Assembly: GCA_907163375.1 (NCBI GenBank)
Contig: CAJQUW010007262.1
Span: forward strand, 62,001 to 126,000
Direction: 5' to 3'
DNA from: Prostheceraeus crozeri
Lineage: Eukaryota; Platyhelminthes; Polycladida; Euryleptidae
DNA length: 64,000 bases
Shown: in pieces, positions 23,793-35,003 of the stretch
Layout of the letters: every line of letters begins with the position of its first letter
Position numbering within the stretch: position 1 is the stretch's first letter
Made by a program: the position numbers and the translations under genes
Notes under the pieces: model-generated
Databases searched by the model: none
Told to the model about the DNA's origin: nothing
The model's input: only the letters and a program-made list of their open reading frames with translations

Positions 23793-25641
23793 TAGGGTAG
23801 GGTGGAATGGAATGGGTAGTTTTCAAAGAATTCATGTGATTTTCTCAATGTTCTCCATGTGCCACCTGAAATTTTGATAACTGATCATCGCATTCTATGT
23901 ATCGGCTATACATCAATACGTTTTATTGCTCAAAAAATACTTTTGGTCACTGTGGAAATTACATGTTTTTAAAAACATGTAGTGTATACCCATTTCACCC
24001 CAACCGTGGGGTGAAATGGGTACAAATATAGTTTATGAAAATGATAGCAGTGCATGAAAAGATTATTAAAAAATACTATCAGAAACTTGTTAAGCATCAC
24101 TATCATGGCATGCTATAAAGGTCAGCTGCTACAATATTTGTTTTCATTAATTGTTTATAATGATAATTATACCGTCGTCTTATAGAACTAATATGCATTG
24201 CAATGATTCGGTCGAACTTTCGACTTCTCTGACTTGTCGATTGAGAAACGTTGTATTATTGGAACCGTTACTCATTAAAATAACAACTTCGTGAAATATT
24301 ATGACTACATGACAACATATAGAATGGGTCTAAAGAAAAAGTTAGTACCAGAGAAACTATGAAAGCAAATGAGATGTGTCACCATCTCGAGTCAGCATTG
24401 ACCTTCAAAGTTTGACTCTGGAAATTTCACTTTCGCACTGACGGTTTCTAGTTGCCCGATGACATCTTTTAAATAAGGTGCAGGTCGATATGTAAATCTG
24501 CAAGATTTCTCACACTTTTAATCTTTGGATTTGATTATTTTCTTCATACGAATATCACTTCTTTCTTCATCTTCAACACATTTCAAAGCTGATGACGATG
24601 TCAACGCTTCACCAGTATTGTTCAGCGTATAATTTCTGATGTTCGAAGAGGATCACGCACTTTGATTTCCTGGAGACTAGTAGCTCTACTGATAAGAACT
24701 GATGCCAAAACCCTTTGGATATTGAAAGCTCCCTCTGTCGTAACTTTTCAGTTGGAGGCTTACACTTTTTACCACAGATGTTCGAGAAACTGGATTTAGC
24801 ATAGTACCACCATGGAATCTGCTGATCGCCGAATCTGGTTTCAATTGCTCAAAGACAGTCTGTATATATGAAGATGTGTCGGAAAACCAGGCATCGTCAT
24901 CCAATTCGGTCGAGTTTATCGGGCCATCACTTTTATGTTTCCTTGCATGCGTGCTTCAGAGCTAGAAAATTCCTAAGGCTGAAGAGTATTACGTGGAGTG
25001 TCATACGACAGAGCAGAATAATTTCGTTTCGTTGGCAGACTTCAATATTTGACTACAAAAAGCAGTGCTGACTACTTGTATTCGCAAAAAATCAAATTCA
25101 GTGATCCACACATGCACATATCACAACTGAAATGCACCTTTATTTATAAGAATGGCATGTATCCCATGTAGACTTTTTGCCTTGAGTAAAAAAATCGACA
25201 CTTTCTGTGTTAACATATGTATACCCGTTTCATCCCACACTTTTTCAGTAGTATACCCATTTTACCCCATTTATACATTTTCAAAATTAACAGATAATAA
25301 TGACAAATATAGATTAGCCTGGTATCACATCATAATTAGAAAAGTTCTAGCTTTTACGGTGATGCTTAAGTCAAGTCATGGTGCTCTTTCCCTTGCCGCA
25401 ATGCGATAGTGTTCGTGATCGTTCATTTTTTTGAGTAACAAAAAGGAAATCGAAAGTTGGTTTCCATGGAAACAATTTTAATTGCATATGGAACCAATTA
25501 TATCGGAACTTCATGCTAATATCACACTATCATCATAATTCAAGCGATATACAGAAATGTCAATCCGCTTGGCTTCCAGATAACTTTAGATGACTTATAC
25601 CCATTTCACCCCATATACCCATTCCACCCCACCTTACCCTA
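23793..25641. mobile_element. TA-flanked inverted-repeat element with repeated terminal phrases (family 2), in BRR2 intron 2
   Basis: The ends at 23793-23818 and 25616-25641 are inverted and agree at 23 of 26 positions. Each starts TA then GGGTA. A 15-nt phrase, GGGGTGAAATGGGTA, recurs with small changes. It is inverted at 23987-24001, direct at 24008-24022, then inverted at 25222-25236, 25254-25268, 25598-25612 and 25616-25630. No transposase was recognised. A minus-strand open stretch at 24686-24904 has no family I know. The layout closely parallels the 6441-15324 element although the phrase differs. Confidence 0.65.
23961..24022. repeat. Two adjacent perfect palindromes
   Basis: ACATGTTTTT/AAAAACATGT at 23961-23980 is a 20-bp perfect palindrome. 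It is followed by a 15-bp-armed palindrome made of the element's terminal phrase (23987-24001 and 24008-24022) around a 6-nt loop. Both lie about 170-230 bp inside the left end of the family 2 element. Confidence 0.85.
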
Positions 25642-26489
25642 TTTTGTTTACTATTTGCTTTGTATACATGGAATCGCATCACATCCAATTGTGTGCGTTT
25701 TAAAAAATCTTTCGAATTTACCTTCCATTCACTTGCAATACGTGTCTCCATGCTGGAGAAATCCGCTTTTTAATGATGTATGCGCATATACTCGGCTTAA
25801 TAATGCACGACCCTAGTAAAATGAGTGAGAATCAACCAATGTATGTGATATTTATTGTTCGTGGACGTAATTTTGTCTTGCAATAAGCACCTTTATGCTT
25901 ACTTGTACATCTAGATCACAAGGGTATCGCTATTACACTAACTTGATCATAATGTGTGAGGTCTGAAAATGAATTAAAAAATAGGATTTTCGGAAAGGAG
26001 AACTCATCAATATCAGATCATGTAATCCAGACTCTTAATTGCTTATTACAACTTTGCCTTAAAAGACTACTTCTTTTTGCAATTACAATGAATAGTTATT
26101 CCTAAATTTGTCTTCTTAATAATGTAAAGGATTAAAATATGAATCCAAACATCCTCATTATGATACATTTTGTTGAGCTGTAGTAGGCCCAGGGTGTCTG
26201 CGCCCCCTGGAAAACACCTGGAAAACTCCTGAAAAATGACATTTTACCCTGGAAAACCTGGAAAAGTCCTAGAAATTTTGAGACTAATTAAAAGACTAAT
26301 TGCAAGTTGTTGAAGTCATACTCTATGGTTGAAGTGTTTTCTATTTTTCCAGATTTTAGTCTTCATATCTCTACTTATTTGTTACAATTATAGCCTTAAT
26401 TCGCATACAATTGTCTTGTTTTTAGAATATTTCAGTGACTGTAATCTCCTATCATAACGTATACACTATACAACACTGAACTAGACTGA

Positions 26490-26800
26490 ACTGCGTTGTA
26501 TGGTTAACTATGAAGTGTTGTCAAACTCCTAATCGTTGTACAGTGTGGTGAATTAGTAGCTGTGAATTCCCTCACAAACGCTGCGCGGTATGTTTAATTA
26601 GAAGTTGTAAATTCTCTCATTAACGTCGTGTGGTATGTGGAACTAGGAGCCGTAAACTCCTTTATTAACGTCGTGTGGAATTACGAACTATCAGCTGTAA
26701 ACTCCCTCATTAACGTCGTGTGGAATGGTGGACTATGTGCTGTAGACTCCCTCATTAATGTCGTATGGTATGAGGAACTAGGAGCCGTAATCTGGGATTA
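26490..26800 (+). repeat. 45-bp tandem repeat, about 6 copies
   Basis: The string TTAACGTCGTGTGG or a close variant recurs every 45 bp. Anchor positions are 26534, 26579, 26624, 26669, 26714 and 26759, and a weaker copy lies before them. It is internal to the hAT element at 26190-27929. Confidence 0.85.
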
Positions 26801-27133
26801 ATGCTATTACACACTTGATTGCCGTGTGGCAGAATCTGCTGACGCAAAATGGTACTGAACATATAAACTATTTAGGCACCAGGCTTGTTCTGAATGATCC
26901 TAGGCTAATATCGAATATTTTCAAACACATTTCAAGTAGGTTTTCAATATGTAGATATATTATTCTCGACACGTCGTGTGCCAATGAGCTTTCCTCTGTC
27001 AATTCTTCTCTGTGTCATTCTCTTAAACTGATTGTGATTACTCTCATGCATATGTAGCACATCAAACATTATGTTCCTCTTTCTGGCTCTTGGTCTTCCA
27101 CCTTCCACGGATTAACAATGCTTCAGTTCAAAT

Positions 27134-27543
27134 AGGAGAACAAAATAGAGAAAGAGTATAACAATAAATAACGAAAAATACAAGACTTAACAATAGAATA
27201 GGATAGAATAACGTATATTTTCGAATTTCCTCAATAACGAGAAGCGTGAGGAATGTGCAACATTTGAAAGTAAAAACACTTTTCATTACAAGACAAAAAA
27301 TAAATAGAAAGTCAACAACAACAACAAAAGTTACAAACAACAAGTCAGTTTACAAAAGTTACTTTAGGCTGAAACCGCTGTTTGATAATTTAGCCATCGA
27401 TGTCATAAATGTTTTGGAGTATGCGACTGTTCATGTGACAATGAAATGTGACTTTACAGATATTCCTTTAATGTTACATTTCATTGTTAAGTCTTATATT
27501 TTTCGTTATTTATTGTTATACTCTTTCTCTATTTTGTTCTCCT
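27134..27543. repeat. 410-bp unit with 61-bp terminal inverted repeats
   Basis: Bases 27134-27194 and 27483-27543 are inverted copies with a single mismatch over 61 bp. No clear target duplication flanks them. This looks like a foldback/MITE insertion inside the hAT element, or a part of that element. Such near-identical arms imply a young or constrained structure. Confidence 0.85.
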
Positions 27544-28493
27544 CAATCTGCAAGCTTTAAATTTGTTACGATCGATTATATTTTCATTTTTTATAAGTAT
27601 AATGTAGCCGTCTGATGCATATATTGGTATTTTTTATTTAGAATCACCTTCAAATTCAACCAATTTCACGCCACTTTTCAAATTTTCTTCGTCAATAATC
27701 TTAATTTTATGGTGTGTAAGCTCCTTAGCCACAGAACTTTGGGTAGATTTTTCCCGGAATTTTTCTTTTAAATTTGACGCGTGCATTTGAGCAAAATTTC
27801 CTTTCAGAAAGTCTGGAAATTTACGTTCAAATTTGACCCTTTTTTTGGTAAATTTCCCTGAAAACCTGGAAAATGAATTTTACCCTGGAAATCCTGGAAA
27901 TTTTCATTCAAATTTGCGCGGACACCCTGAGTAGGCCCTACTACATTTAGATATAAAAGGGAATTATAAAACCATTTCGGTGCTCACTTCGCTTGAAACA
28001 ATGAGTTTGAATATTGAATATTAGCCGTTAATAGCTAATCTCAATTACTTATAAGGAACATAGTGACTTAATGAGCATAATAAGGTAACAAAATCCCTGG
28101 AGCCAGAATTGTACAATTTGGATGAGAGTCAGGAACTGTCGACATAGATACTTTAGAGTTCAGGTGTTCACATTCTCGCACTGCCGTGTCAGATCATTAT
28201 CGCATGATTAGACGAAAACTTGGAGATATCGGCGAAAACCTGGAAGAATGACATTAATTTCAAGAGACGGGCTTATTTTTCAACTGCATTACTCAAAAGC
28301 CATCAAAGTCAGTACCGTCGGCTCCGTGGCCTTTAAGAGACGTTGGTGAAATTTAACTTTGAAACGTGAAACATCACTTAATATGCCAATTAGTTTACAA
28401 GCATTTGTACTGGACTTTGACAATGTACACTAATTTTCTATATTCAATAACTCGTGTGAATTGTTCATGTGGTGACTTCTTTTTTTTCTCTAG

Positions 28494-28674
28494 ACGCCGA
28501 AGACGTGACGAAGCCACTGAGCAATATGATCTCACAAAAGTCAAGACAACTACAAGTTTGTTGAGCGATAACATGAACGATGTTTCCGGTATTCTTTATC
28601 GGCCAAAAACTCAGGAAACGAGACAGATTTATGAGCACATATTGAGCTGCATTCAACAAGCTATTGGTGATCAG
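28494..28674 (+). CDS. SNRNP200: BRR2 exon 3
   Basis: It begins by completing a Lys codon and continues RRRRDEATEQYDL, then DVSGILYRPKTQETRQIYE. This matches human 'MVGIIYKPKTKETRETYE', and CIQQAIGDQ matches 'FIQAALGDQ'. Phase 2 in, phase 0 out (GTAAGT). Confidence 0.95.
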
Positions 28675-29518
28675 GTAAGTTGCATGGAATTTGTGAACGT
28701 AACGAGCATCTGGCATCTGTTCACCTTCAAAAGGCTTTGATTGATTAGAACGTGATTATAATTCCCTACCATAGTTCTAAAACATTAAGTTAAGTGCTAG
28801 ATCAAATTTAAGATAAATTTTAAAAGTTGTTTGCATTCAAATTTCAATACATAACACTCAGGAATGTCTGTGTAAAAAGTTAATTTGAAGTAGAAATTTA
28901 ATGAAGCTATCAAATTATCGATGCGAATTTTTTCGAATGTTTGAAGCCAAGGTATTCAACTGATTTCCTTCAATATGAAATTTTATGTGTTATAATGAAC
29001 ACTGCCTATAATTTGTATTCGTTTAAGATGTTCGGTGTCCGGCTATCCTGCCTGATTTCTTCTAGTGTCCCATTTGACTCCGGTCCGATGCACGTCTAGC
29101 TATTAAGTTATCATGATAGTCAACCTGCTTCCCTTGGTTATCTTCTGAAATTGTTATGAACACGCCCCAGTAAAAATGTTGCAAATCGACTTATTGTTAG
29201 CACCGACTATTCGATTTTGTCTTATCTGCATTTGAATTTGCTCCAACAACTCTATTCTTTCAAAAAATATATCGTAAAACGCTGTCAGTGTGTGTTCACT
29301 AAGTCTTAAGGAAGTTCCGTTTTTCGCGATAATGATGAGGAAAATGAAAATGATTAGATATCTTTGACTAGATGGGAAAAATAGATTTTTGTCCAAATTC
29401 GGCCTAACTCCCCTATCGAACGTGACTGAACATCAACCTTGGTTTCAAGGATATTTTTGTTGTAATCAAGTGCTTGGAGACAGGAGGAATAACTTTCATC
29501 CTCTTATTTTTCCTGCAG
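28675..29518 (+). other. BRR2 intron 3, nothing else recognised
   Basis: 844 bp with a canonical GTAAGT donor and TCCTGCAG acceptor. No repeats recognised. Confidence 0.6.
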
Positions 29519-29615
29519 CCCCCTGATATCTTATATGGAACAGCCGATGAGGTACTGGCTGTCATGAAAGATGACCGAATAAGGGATAAGAAAAAGGAGG
29601 CCGCAAGTCTCTTGG
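29519..29615 (+). CDS. SNRNP200: BRR2 exon 4
   Basis: It encodes PPDILYGTADEVLAVMKDDR then IRDKKKEAASLL, matching human '[29 protein letters not shown]'. It ends in phase 1 and is followed by a 70-bp intron. Confidence 0.95.
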
Positions 29616-29685
29616 GTAAGAAAGAACTTTGAAATTTTATCCTGGACTGGGAGTCACTGTGAATAAACGTTCTGTTTTTTTTTAG

Positions 29686-29843
29686 GCACACTTCGTGAAG
29701 ATCAATATTCTGTTCTGGTAAATTTGGCAAAGAAAATCACAGACTGGAAGGCCGACGAGCATGCAACTGTCGGCAATAATGAGGAAGAAATTGCCGATAA
29801 CTATGGAATCAATGTCCAATTCGATGAGCAGGAGGGTGATGAG
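29686..29843 (+). CDS. SNRNP200: BRR2 exon 5
   Basis: It encodes GTLREDQYSVLVNLAKKITD and further on NYGINVQFDEQEGDE. These are the conserved 'YHVLVNLGKKITDY' and 'TYGVNVQFESDEEEGDE' blocks. The exon ends at the start of an acidic tract. Confidence 0.95.
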
Positions 29844-30773
29844 GTGAGATATAGAATGTAAACAGTCTCATGTGTTTCGATGTAACTTAAGCGATGTCAA
29901 TGCTTAGAATGTAAATAATTTAATAGTGGATATTAGAGCACTCCGTCGCCTTCGTTAATCTAGCGCAGCGAAGTTGCTTCTCTGACAAAATATCGGATAT
30001 ATCTTGAGGTTAAATTGTCACGAGGCATCTCGCCCGACATTCAACAAGTAGAATCAAGAACAGCTTAGAACGTGTACTACAGGCCTACGAATTTGTTTAA
30101 AATGATATTTAAGCAATATTCAATGTCACGATGGCATGAAGCTTATTGCGGATTGCTTTAGTGCTCACCGATGGAAATAACGAATGAACAGATTTCGAAT
30201 TTTGTTGGAACAACAGATGACTTGACGTCACAAAACGTTGGAATAACGACAGCTTCAGTCTATAGGCTGTGAATGGTGAGCATGTGCACTGGCGCCCACA
30301 CTTCAAAGTTGTGTGCCATTTCGTTCTGTTGAAGATCTTTCTTCCACGCTCTTCGTAGTCTGCTGCGGTAAGTGATCGTTATTGCGTCCTTGAAGTCATC
30401 TTTCCATACAGAATCTAACTGTCACCACTAGAGAAGTTAATACCGATCTAATATCCAGCACCGGCTTTAAAACGTCGATAAGCTAAAATATTTTGAATAC
30501 TCATATGTATTGTTTCATAATTCACTGAAGAACATGTATTTCTATGTGCATTGTTAAGCGATCTGTACCTGATGTATGCAGTGTGAAAGGTCATGCATGC
30601 TTACGTGAAAGTTAGTGTAATTATTTAGTTTGCACAAATCTTGCTACACATAAAATAAGTAATATTTGTTTAAGGTGTGATGCGATTTTATAGCCTGTGG
30701 AAAAAGCGAATTTATTATCATAATCAAATCAAATTCAATACATCGTGTCTCAGACTTGCTCTTCTATCTTTAG
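29844..30773 (+). other. BRR2 intron 5, nothing else recognised
   Basis: 930 bp with GTGAGA donor and TTTAG acceptor. No repeat ends or coding fragments recognised. Confidence 0.6.
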
Positions 30774-31277
30774 GAAGACGAAGATATGTACGGAGAGATT
30801 CGTGAAGATGATGTGAACGAGGAGGAGGGCGAAGAAGCTGATGTAGAGACGAATCTCATATCCGAAAAATCAGACGGAAAGGGTAATGATGATGATGAAG
30901 ACGGCGTAAAGCTTGTCTCCGGTCAAGACGCTGACGAGAGCAAACGAAGTAGTCGAGCTCTGCACCCTCGCGACATTGATGCTTTCTGGCTTCAACGTGA
31001 ACTTGGCAAACATTACAAGGATTCAATGGTTGCTCAGACGAAAGCTCGTGAGTGTCTGGAAATTTTGAAAACGGGTGACGATCGGGAAGTTGAAAATCGG
31101 CTGGTCAGAGCGATTGGGTATGAACAGTTCGATTTCATCAAGACCCTACGACAGAACAGACAAACCGTGTTGTATTGCTCCTTGCTTGCTAGCGCCCAGT
31201 CAGAAAAAGATCGTTTGCAAATCGAAAACAAGATGAAAGCTGATCCCGTACTAGCTAAAATTTTGGCTCGTCTGAGA
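30774..31277 (+). CDS. SNRNP200: BRR2 exon 6
   Basis: The 168-codon exon opens with an acidic low-complexity stretch (EDEDMYGEIREDDVNEEEGE...). It then carries LHPRDIDAFWLQRELGKHY, a near-exact match to the conserved 'LHPRDIDAFWLQRQLSRFY' segment, and the YCSLLASAQSEKDR helix. Confidence 0.96.
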
Positions 31278-32429
31278 GTAAGTGGAAATTCATTTTTTTG
31301 ATTTTGTGTAATGTTGTTGATCTTTGCACAGAAAGATAGTGGAGTCATATTTTCATATAATGTTAACATTAGCAACAGGAGTTGTTGCTTGTCATGTCCT
31401 GATTAACATGCAGGCTGCGAGTATGACACAAATTAAATCAAAATTTACCCCAATACACAATTTTCCTTACCGCAATGCGCTTCTGAATAGTATTCGAACA
31501 CAAGTGAGGCACAAAAGCTAAGTTAGTGCCGTTATCCCTATTCAATTGAGTTAGGTATTTTAAAATATATTGTAAAGAACAGTGATTTCACATCAATCTT
31601 TATCAAGGCTTCTTTTGTACTCACCGTTCTGATATTGAGGACACAATATTTTAGTTTTCTGGCTGTATTGTGTTCTAGTTCTGGTCAAAAGATATGCGTT
31701 CGTGGATGTAGGATTTTGGCATCTAATATCTATATCCGACTTAAAAATGACAAATAAGACTAGATCTAGTTGACCTGCATCTATGTCTTCATTATCTTGC
31801 AAATTGTATTCTATGATCTTTAAAAATACTAAAGTTTTCCATGCTGTTCTAATTAATAATAATAACCTTTATTCTTTGGTTCACAAGTAATTGCATACAT
31901 TCGGTGAACGTAAAACACAAGAGGCACAAGAATTGCGACGTTGATGCGGAGCAGCACATTGATAAAGCTTCCTAGGTCAGCAGGAATGGCATCCGGGCTA
32001 AAAGATCACAGCTCTCCATAAAGTCTGTGTCATCACCATTCAAGCCCGCAGTATGGGGAGTAGCAACGTCAAATCATCAATTATTGTTGAAGCACCGCAT
32101 ACATTGCACGAGTATGATCAATATATTGTCTCTGCGTTCTCCAGCTTCATTGCGATATATTTGACGTGACAGCCATTCATATGAAGATATCAGAGGCTAA
32201 AAGAGATCGTAAAGTGCCAGTTCACTTACAATTAATTATGTTAGTTTCCAACGATAAAGTACTAATCGATGGCGAGGCCTACATCTAAAATGCAATCAGA
32301 CAACTTTCGGCACTGCATACGCAGCTTCTGAAAAAGAAAGCCAACACTCCCACTTCTCCGTTGTAGCAGGCGGAAACATATTACCTAATATTACCAAGCA
32401 CATCTAGCGACAGAATTATTAATAGATGG
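31278..32429 (+). other. BRR2 intron 6, 5' part, nothing firmly recognised
   Basis: A short TAA repeat lies near 31856. The stretch 31860-32350 looks repeat-derived but I cannot name it. Confidence 0.4.
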
Positions 32430-32680
32430 GGCTAGAGTTTGAGTGATAGGATAGTTAAGAGGTAAGCTTATCAGAGGCACGACAAGTAACGAAGTCTGAG
32501 AGGGTCCAGAGTTCGAGTCTCTCTGAAGCTAGGTACCATTGGTCTCACTTTAGGTTGCCAACCATGACCTGGTGAGAGCTGCCTGTGCATAAAGACTGTC
32601 CCATCCCAAGCTAACACCTACCAGCATGACTACAGACATTGGGAGGGACTGGGAAGAGCAAAAAGATATTGCAAATGCTG
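32430..32680 (+). repeat. tRNA-headed SINE-like copy in BRR2 intron 6
   Basis: TAGTTAAGAGG at 32452-32462 fits a pol III A box, and AGTTCGAGTCT at 32510-32520 fits a B box, at normal spacing. Downstream, the block CTGGTGAGAGCTGCC...CATAAAGACTG and a GGGA-rich segment recur, diverged, at about 58068-58200. Two related copies plus a tRNA-like head suggest a SINE family. Only the distal part of the head is shared visibly. Confidence 0.5.
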
Positions 32681-32723
32681 ACTTAGACCATTTTTGTTCC
32701 ATTGCACCTTTATACTTCTTCAG

Positions 32724-32981
32724 GAAACGGATGCTAAAGACGTCGTTCGTCACGAACGTCAGCGCAGAGCAGCAGCCCGCTCTCAGAGAGCTGAAGCGGA
32801 GGCGATGGATGAAGATGGACAAGAGGAAGATGTGGATGGAGAGAGCACAGGTTTTATGGGACCAGCATCAGTGCTCGACTTGGAAGATTTAGTCTTCACA
32901 CAGGGATCACATTTCATGTCCAATAGGAGATGCCAGTTACCAGATGGTTCTTACAGAACTCAGAAGGAAGGTTTTGAAGAG
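32724..32981 (+). CDS. SNRNP200: BRR2 exon 7
   Basis: It starts ETDAKDVVRHERQRRAAARS, a charged helix. It ends with [20 protein letters not shown] then [18 protein letters not shown], matching human '[37 protein letters not shown]'. Confidence 0.96.
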
Positions 32982-33245
32982 GTGAGAATAAAAGAGCTTA
33001 TACACTATAGCTATACACTATAGCTTATACACTATACGTATATCGGAATCATCATCATGCTCAACTTTACCTGGTAAGGTTTACCAGTATTGAAACTTAG
33101 AAATAAAGTCGTAAGCATGAGTAAGATTGTTCCAAAGTGCACATCAATTCATTGCAAGTTTGGCTCCGATATACAATGTAAATGCATGCTTCGTGGCATA
33201 TCATGTCATAGCAAATACATGCAATCTGGAAATCTATCATTTCAG

Positions 33246-33428
33246 GTTTACGTTCCTCTTCTTCGACCCCGACCTTTCAAACCAGATGAGAAACTTGTGA
33301 AGATAGAAGAGCTGCCGCTATACGCACAAAGTGCTTTTGAAGGTTATACGTCTTTAAATCGAATCCAAAGTCAGCTGTACAAGGCAACACTAGAAACTGA
33401 TGAAAATATTCTGCTGTGCGCCCCGACA
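33246..33428 (+). CDS. SNRNP200: BRR2 exon 8
   Basis: It contains the Q-motif region [20 protein letters not shown] then [20 protein letters not shown]. The exon ends exactly after Thr of the Walker A motif (APT|GAGKT), so the ATP-binding loop is split by intron 8. Confidence 0.96.
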
Positions 33429-34379
33429 GTAAGTTTCGGTGACTGCAGAATTTATTGTATTTATCTTTTAGACATAATTCAAAACAGAACATCGAAAAGT
33501 AATTATTACCTTTAAATTCATGTATGTTCCGAAGTAGTGAAACTCATGGTGTTTCTCCATGATATTATATTTTATCTACTGATAAGTAAGCGGATTTTTT
33601 TGCTCTTGATTTCAGGTAGAACTGTGCTGTCTGTCAATGTTAATAATCTGATACATGCATCACTAACTATGTGTCAATGCTTGTGATTAATTACATATCT
33701 TCTCCATAACACGATGTATATTTAACAAATGTGTGCGTGTGTGCAATTATTATAGACTTTATATTTTTGGTGAATAAGCAGGATTGTTGTATATTCTTTA
33801 TGCAGTATTTATTTGATTAGAAGTTGCTACTAGCGATGTTTTTAAGCTGAACATGAGAAATGAAATGAAACTAAGAAATTTTCTGACACTCTCACAGTTA
33901 TAATCAGAACGAGCAGCAGTTCAGTAAAGAATGAGAAAATGCGTCTTCCGATGCCATGCTTATTAATTTATTGTGCGACGCTTCACTCACCGATCTTAAT
34001 CATTCACAACGTAGTATGGTACGTTGGGCGTTATTGGTCTTGATTTTATTGTCTAATTCAAATCTTTCAATTTAGAAGCAGTTCCTCCAGACATTCATCC
34101 CTGTATTCTGACGAATTCCCTGCCAGAAAAATCTAAAGCATTTTACTAGGACACTTCGATGGTCAGAAATTATCTGGAAATCATAGAATAATATCTAACA
34201 CGTTAGAAGATAAACTAGCGATATAGCCAAACTATTTTCATTTAAGACCATCCGTGAGCGAATTACCACCAATCGTATGGCCGTGCTTAAACACCTTTAT
34301 CTGCAATGACAGACGGATAGTCTTTGAGGTCAACGTTAGATACACAAATGCGTTTTACAGCTTCAGTGATTAATACTTA
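33429..34379 (+). other. BRR2 intron 8, 5' part, nothing recognised
   Basis: No ORF or repeat ends recognised in this part of the 1.6-kb intron. Confidence 0.5.
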
Positions 34380-34610
34380 GTGCAGTCCAAATTTACAAGA
34401 GGCAAACAGTGAGCCTATAACAGCTGCAAAATGCTTGAGGCTCAAAACTGATCCCTGAGGAACTCCCGAAAGCATGTATACCATGTGACCGAAATAATGA
34501 CATTATTCCGTCATTGAGACGAGACAAAATCCATCTCAAGAGTCGGTGATGATCACCATTACATTCCAGACAGTTTGAATATATTGAAGTGAGGATATTC
34601 ACACGACTTA
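34380..34610 (-). mobile_element. Decayed LINE reverse-transcriptase fragment in BRR2 intron 8
   Basis: On the minus strand one frame reads HHRLLRWILSRLNDGIMSLF, and a shifted frame then reads MLSGVPQGSVL. These two blocks sit in the expected order of a LINE RT ('LLxWIxSYLxxR...VxSGVPQGSVLGP'). The frame is shifted between them and the conserved Gly-Pro after SVL is lost, so this is a short dead piece. It is antisense to BRR2. Confidence 0.65.
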
Positions 34611-35003
34611 TCTTTCAATAATGGAGTGAGAATGTTTCATTTGGAAGTCATAAAATGTAGTCAATCTATTCAGAATGACCCGATGCTCTCAACCCTGGTG
34701 GGAGATACAAGATGCACCAAATGATTGAGACAAGGTCATTTCGCAAGTGGACAAGTCGGACAGGTCTTCTTATCAATCCGGCGAAAATGCTTGTAAATTC
34801 AGAGGGTGCTTCAATGACAATTTTGCTCAATGTGCAAAACAATGTAGAATTATAGTTTTTCAATGCATATTTCACTAGCTAGGCATATGTAGGAGCATAA
34901 AAGTCATTCCATGGATAGGTTTATATGCCCTCTAGTATGCATGTACTACCTAAAATTAGGTATGTCTTATTTTGAAATAATTAACATTTTATCTCATTTA
35001 CAG

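Larger units (their letters stand above)
26190..27929. mobile_element. hAT element with 8-bp target duplication AGTAGGCC, in BRR2 intron 2
   Basis: The termini CAGGGTGTCTGCGC (left) and the inverted CAGGGTGTCCGCGC (right) are flanked by AGTAGGCC at 26182-26189 and 27930-27937. The target itself is the palindrome GTAGTAGGCCCTACTAC. Subterminal CCTGGAAAA-type repeats occur at both ends (26206-26275 and 27848-27900) in the same orientation. The element is 1,740 bp with no transposase, so it is non-autonomous. It carries a 45-bp minisatellite and a nested 410-bp inverted-repeat unit. Confidence 0.9.

Noticed and set aside
24686-24904. 72-codon minus-strand ORF with DDDAWFSDTSSYIQ inside the family 2 element
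   Set aside because: It could be a transposase relic, but no motif of a known transposase family is visible and the frame is short.
26490-26800. CRISPR-like or coding reading of the 45-bp repeats
   Set aside because: The repeats are head-to-tail without unique spacers, and the period being a multiple of three is not backed by a conserved open frame.
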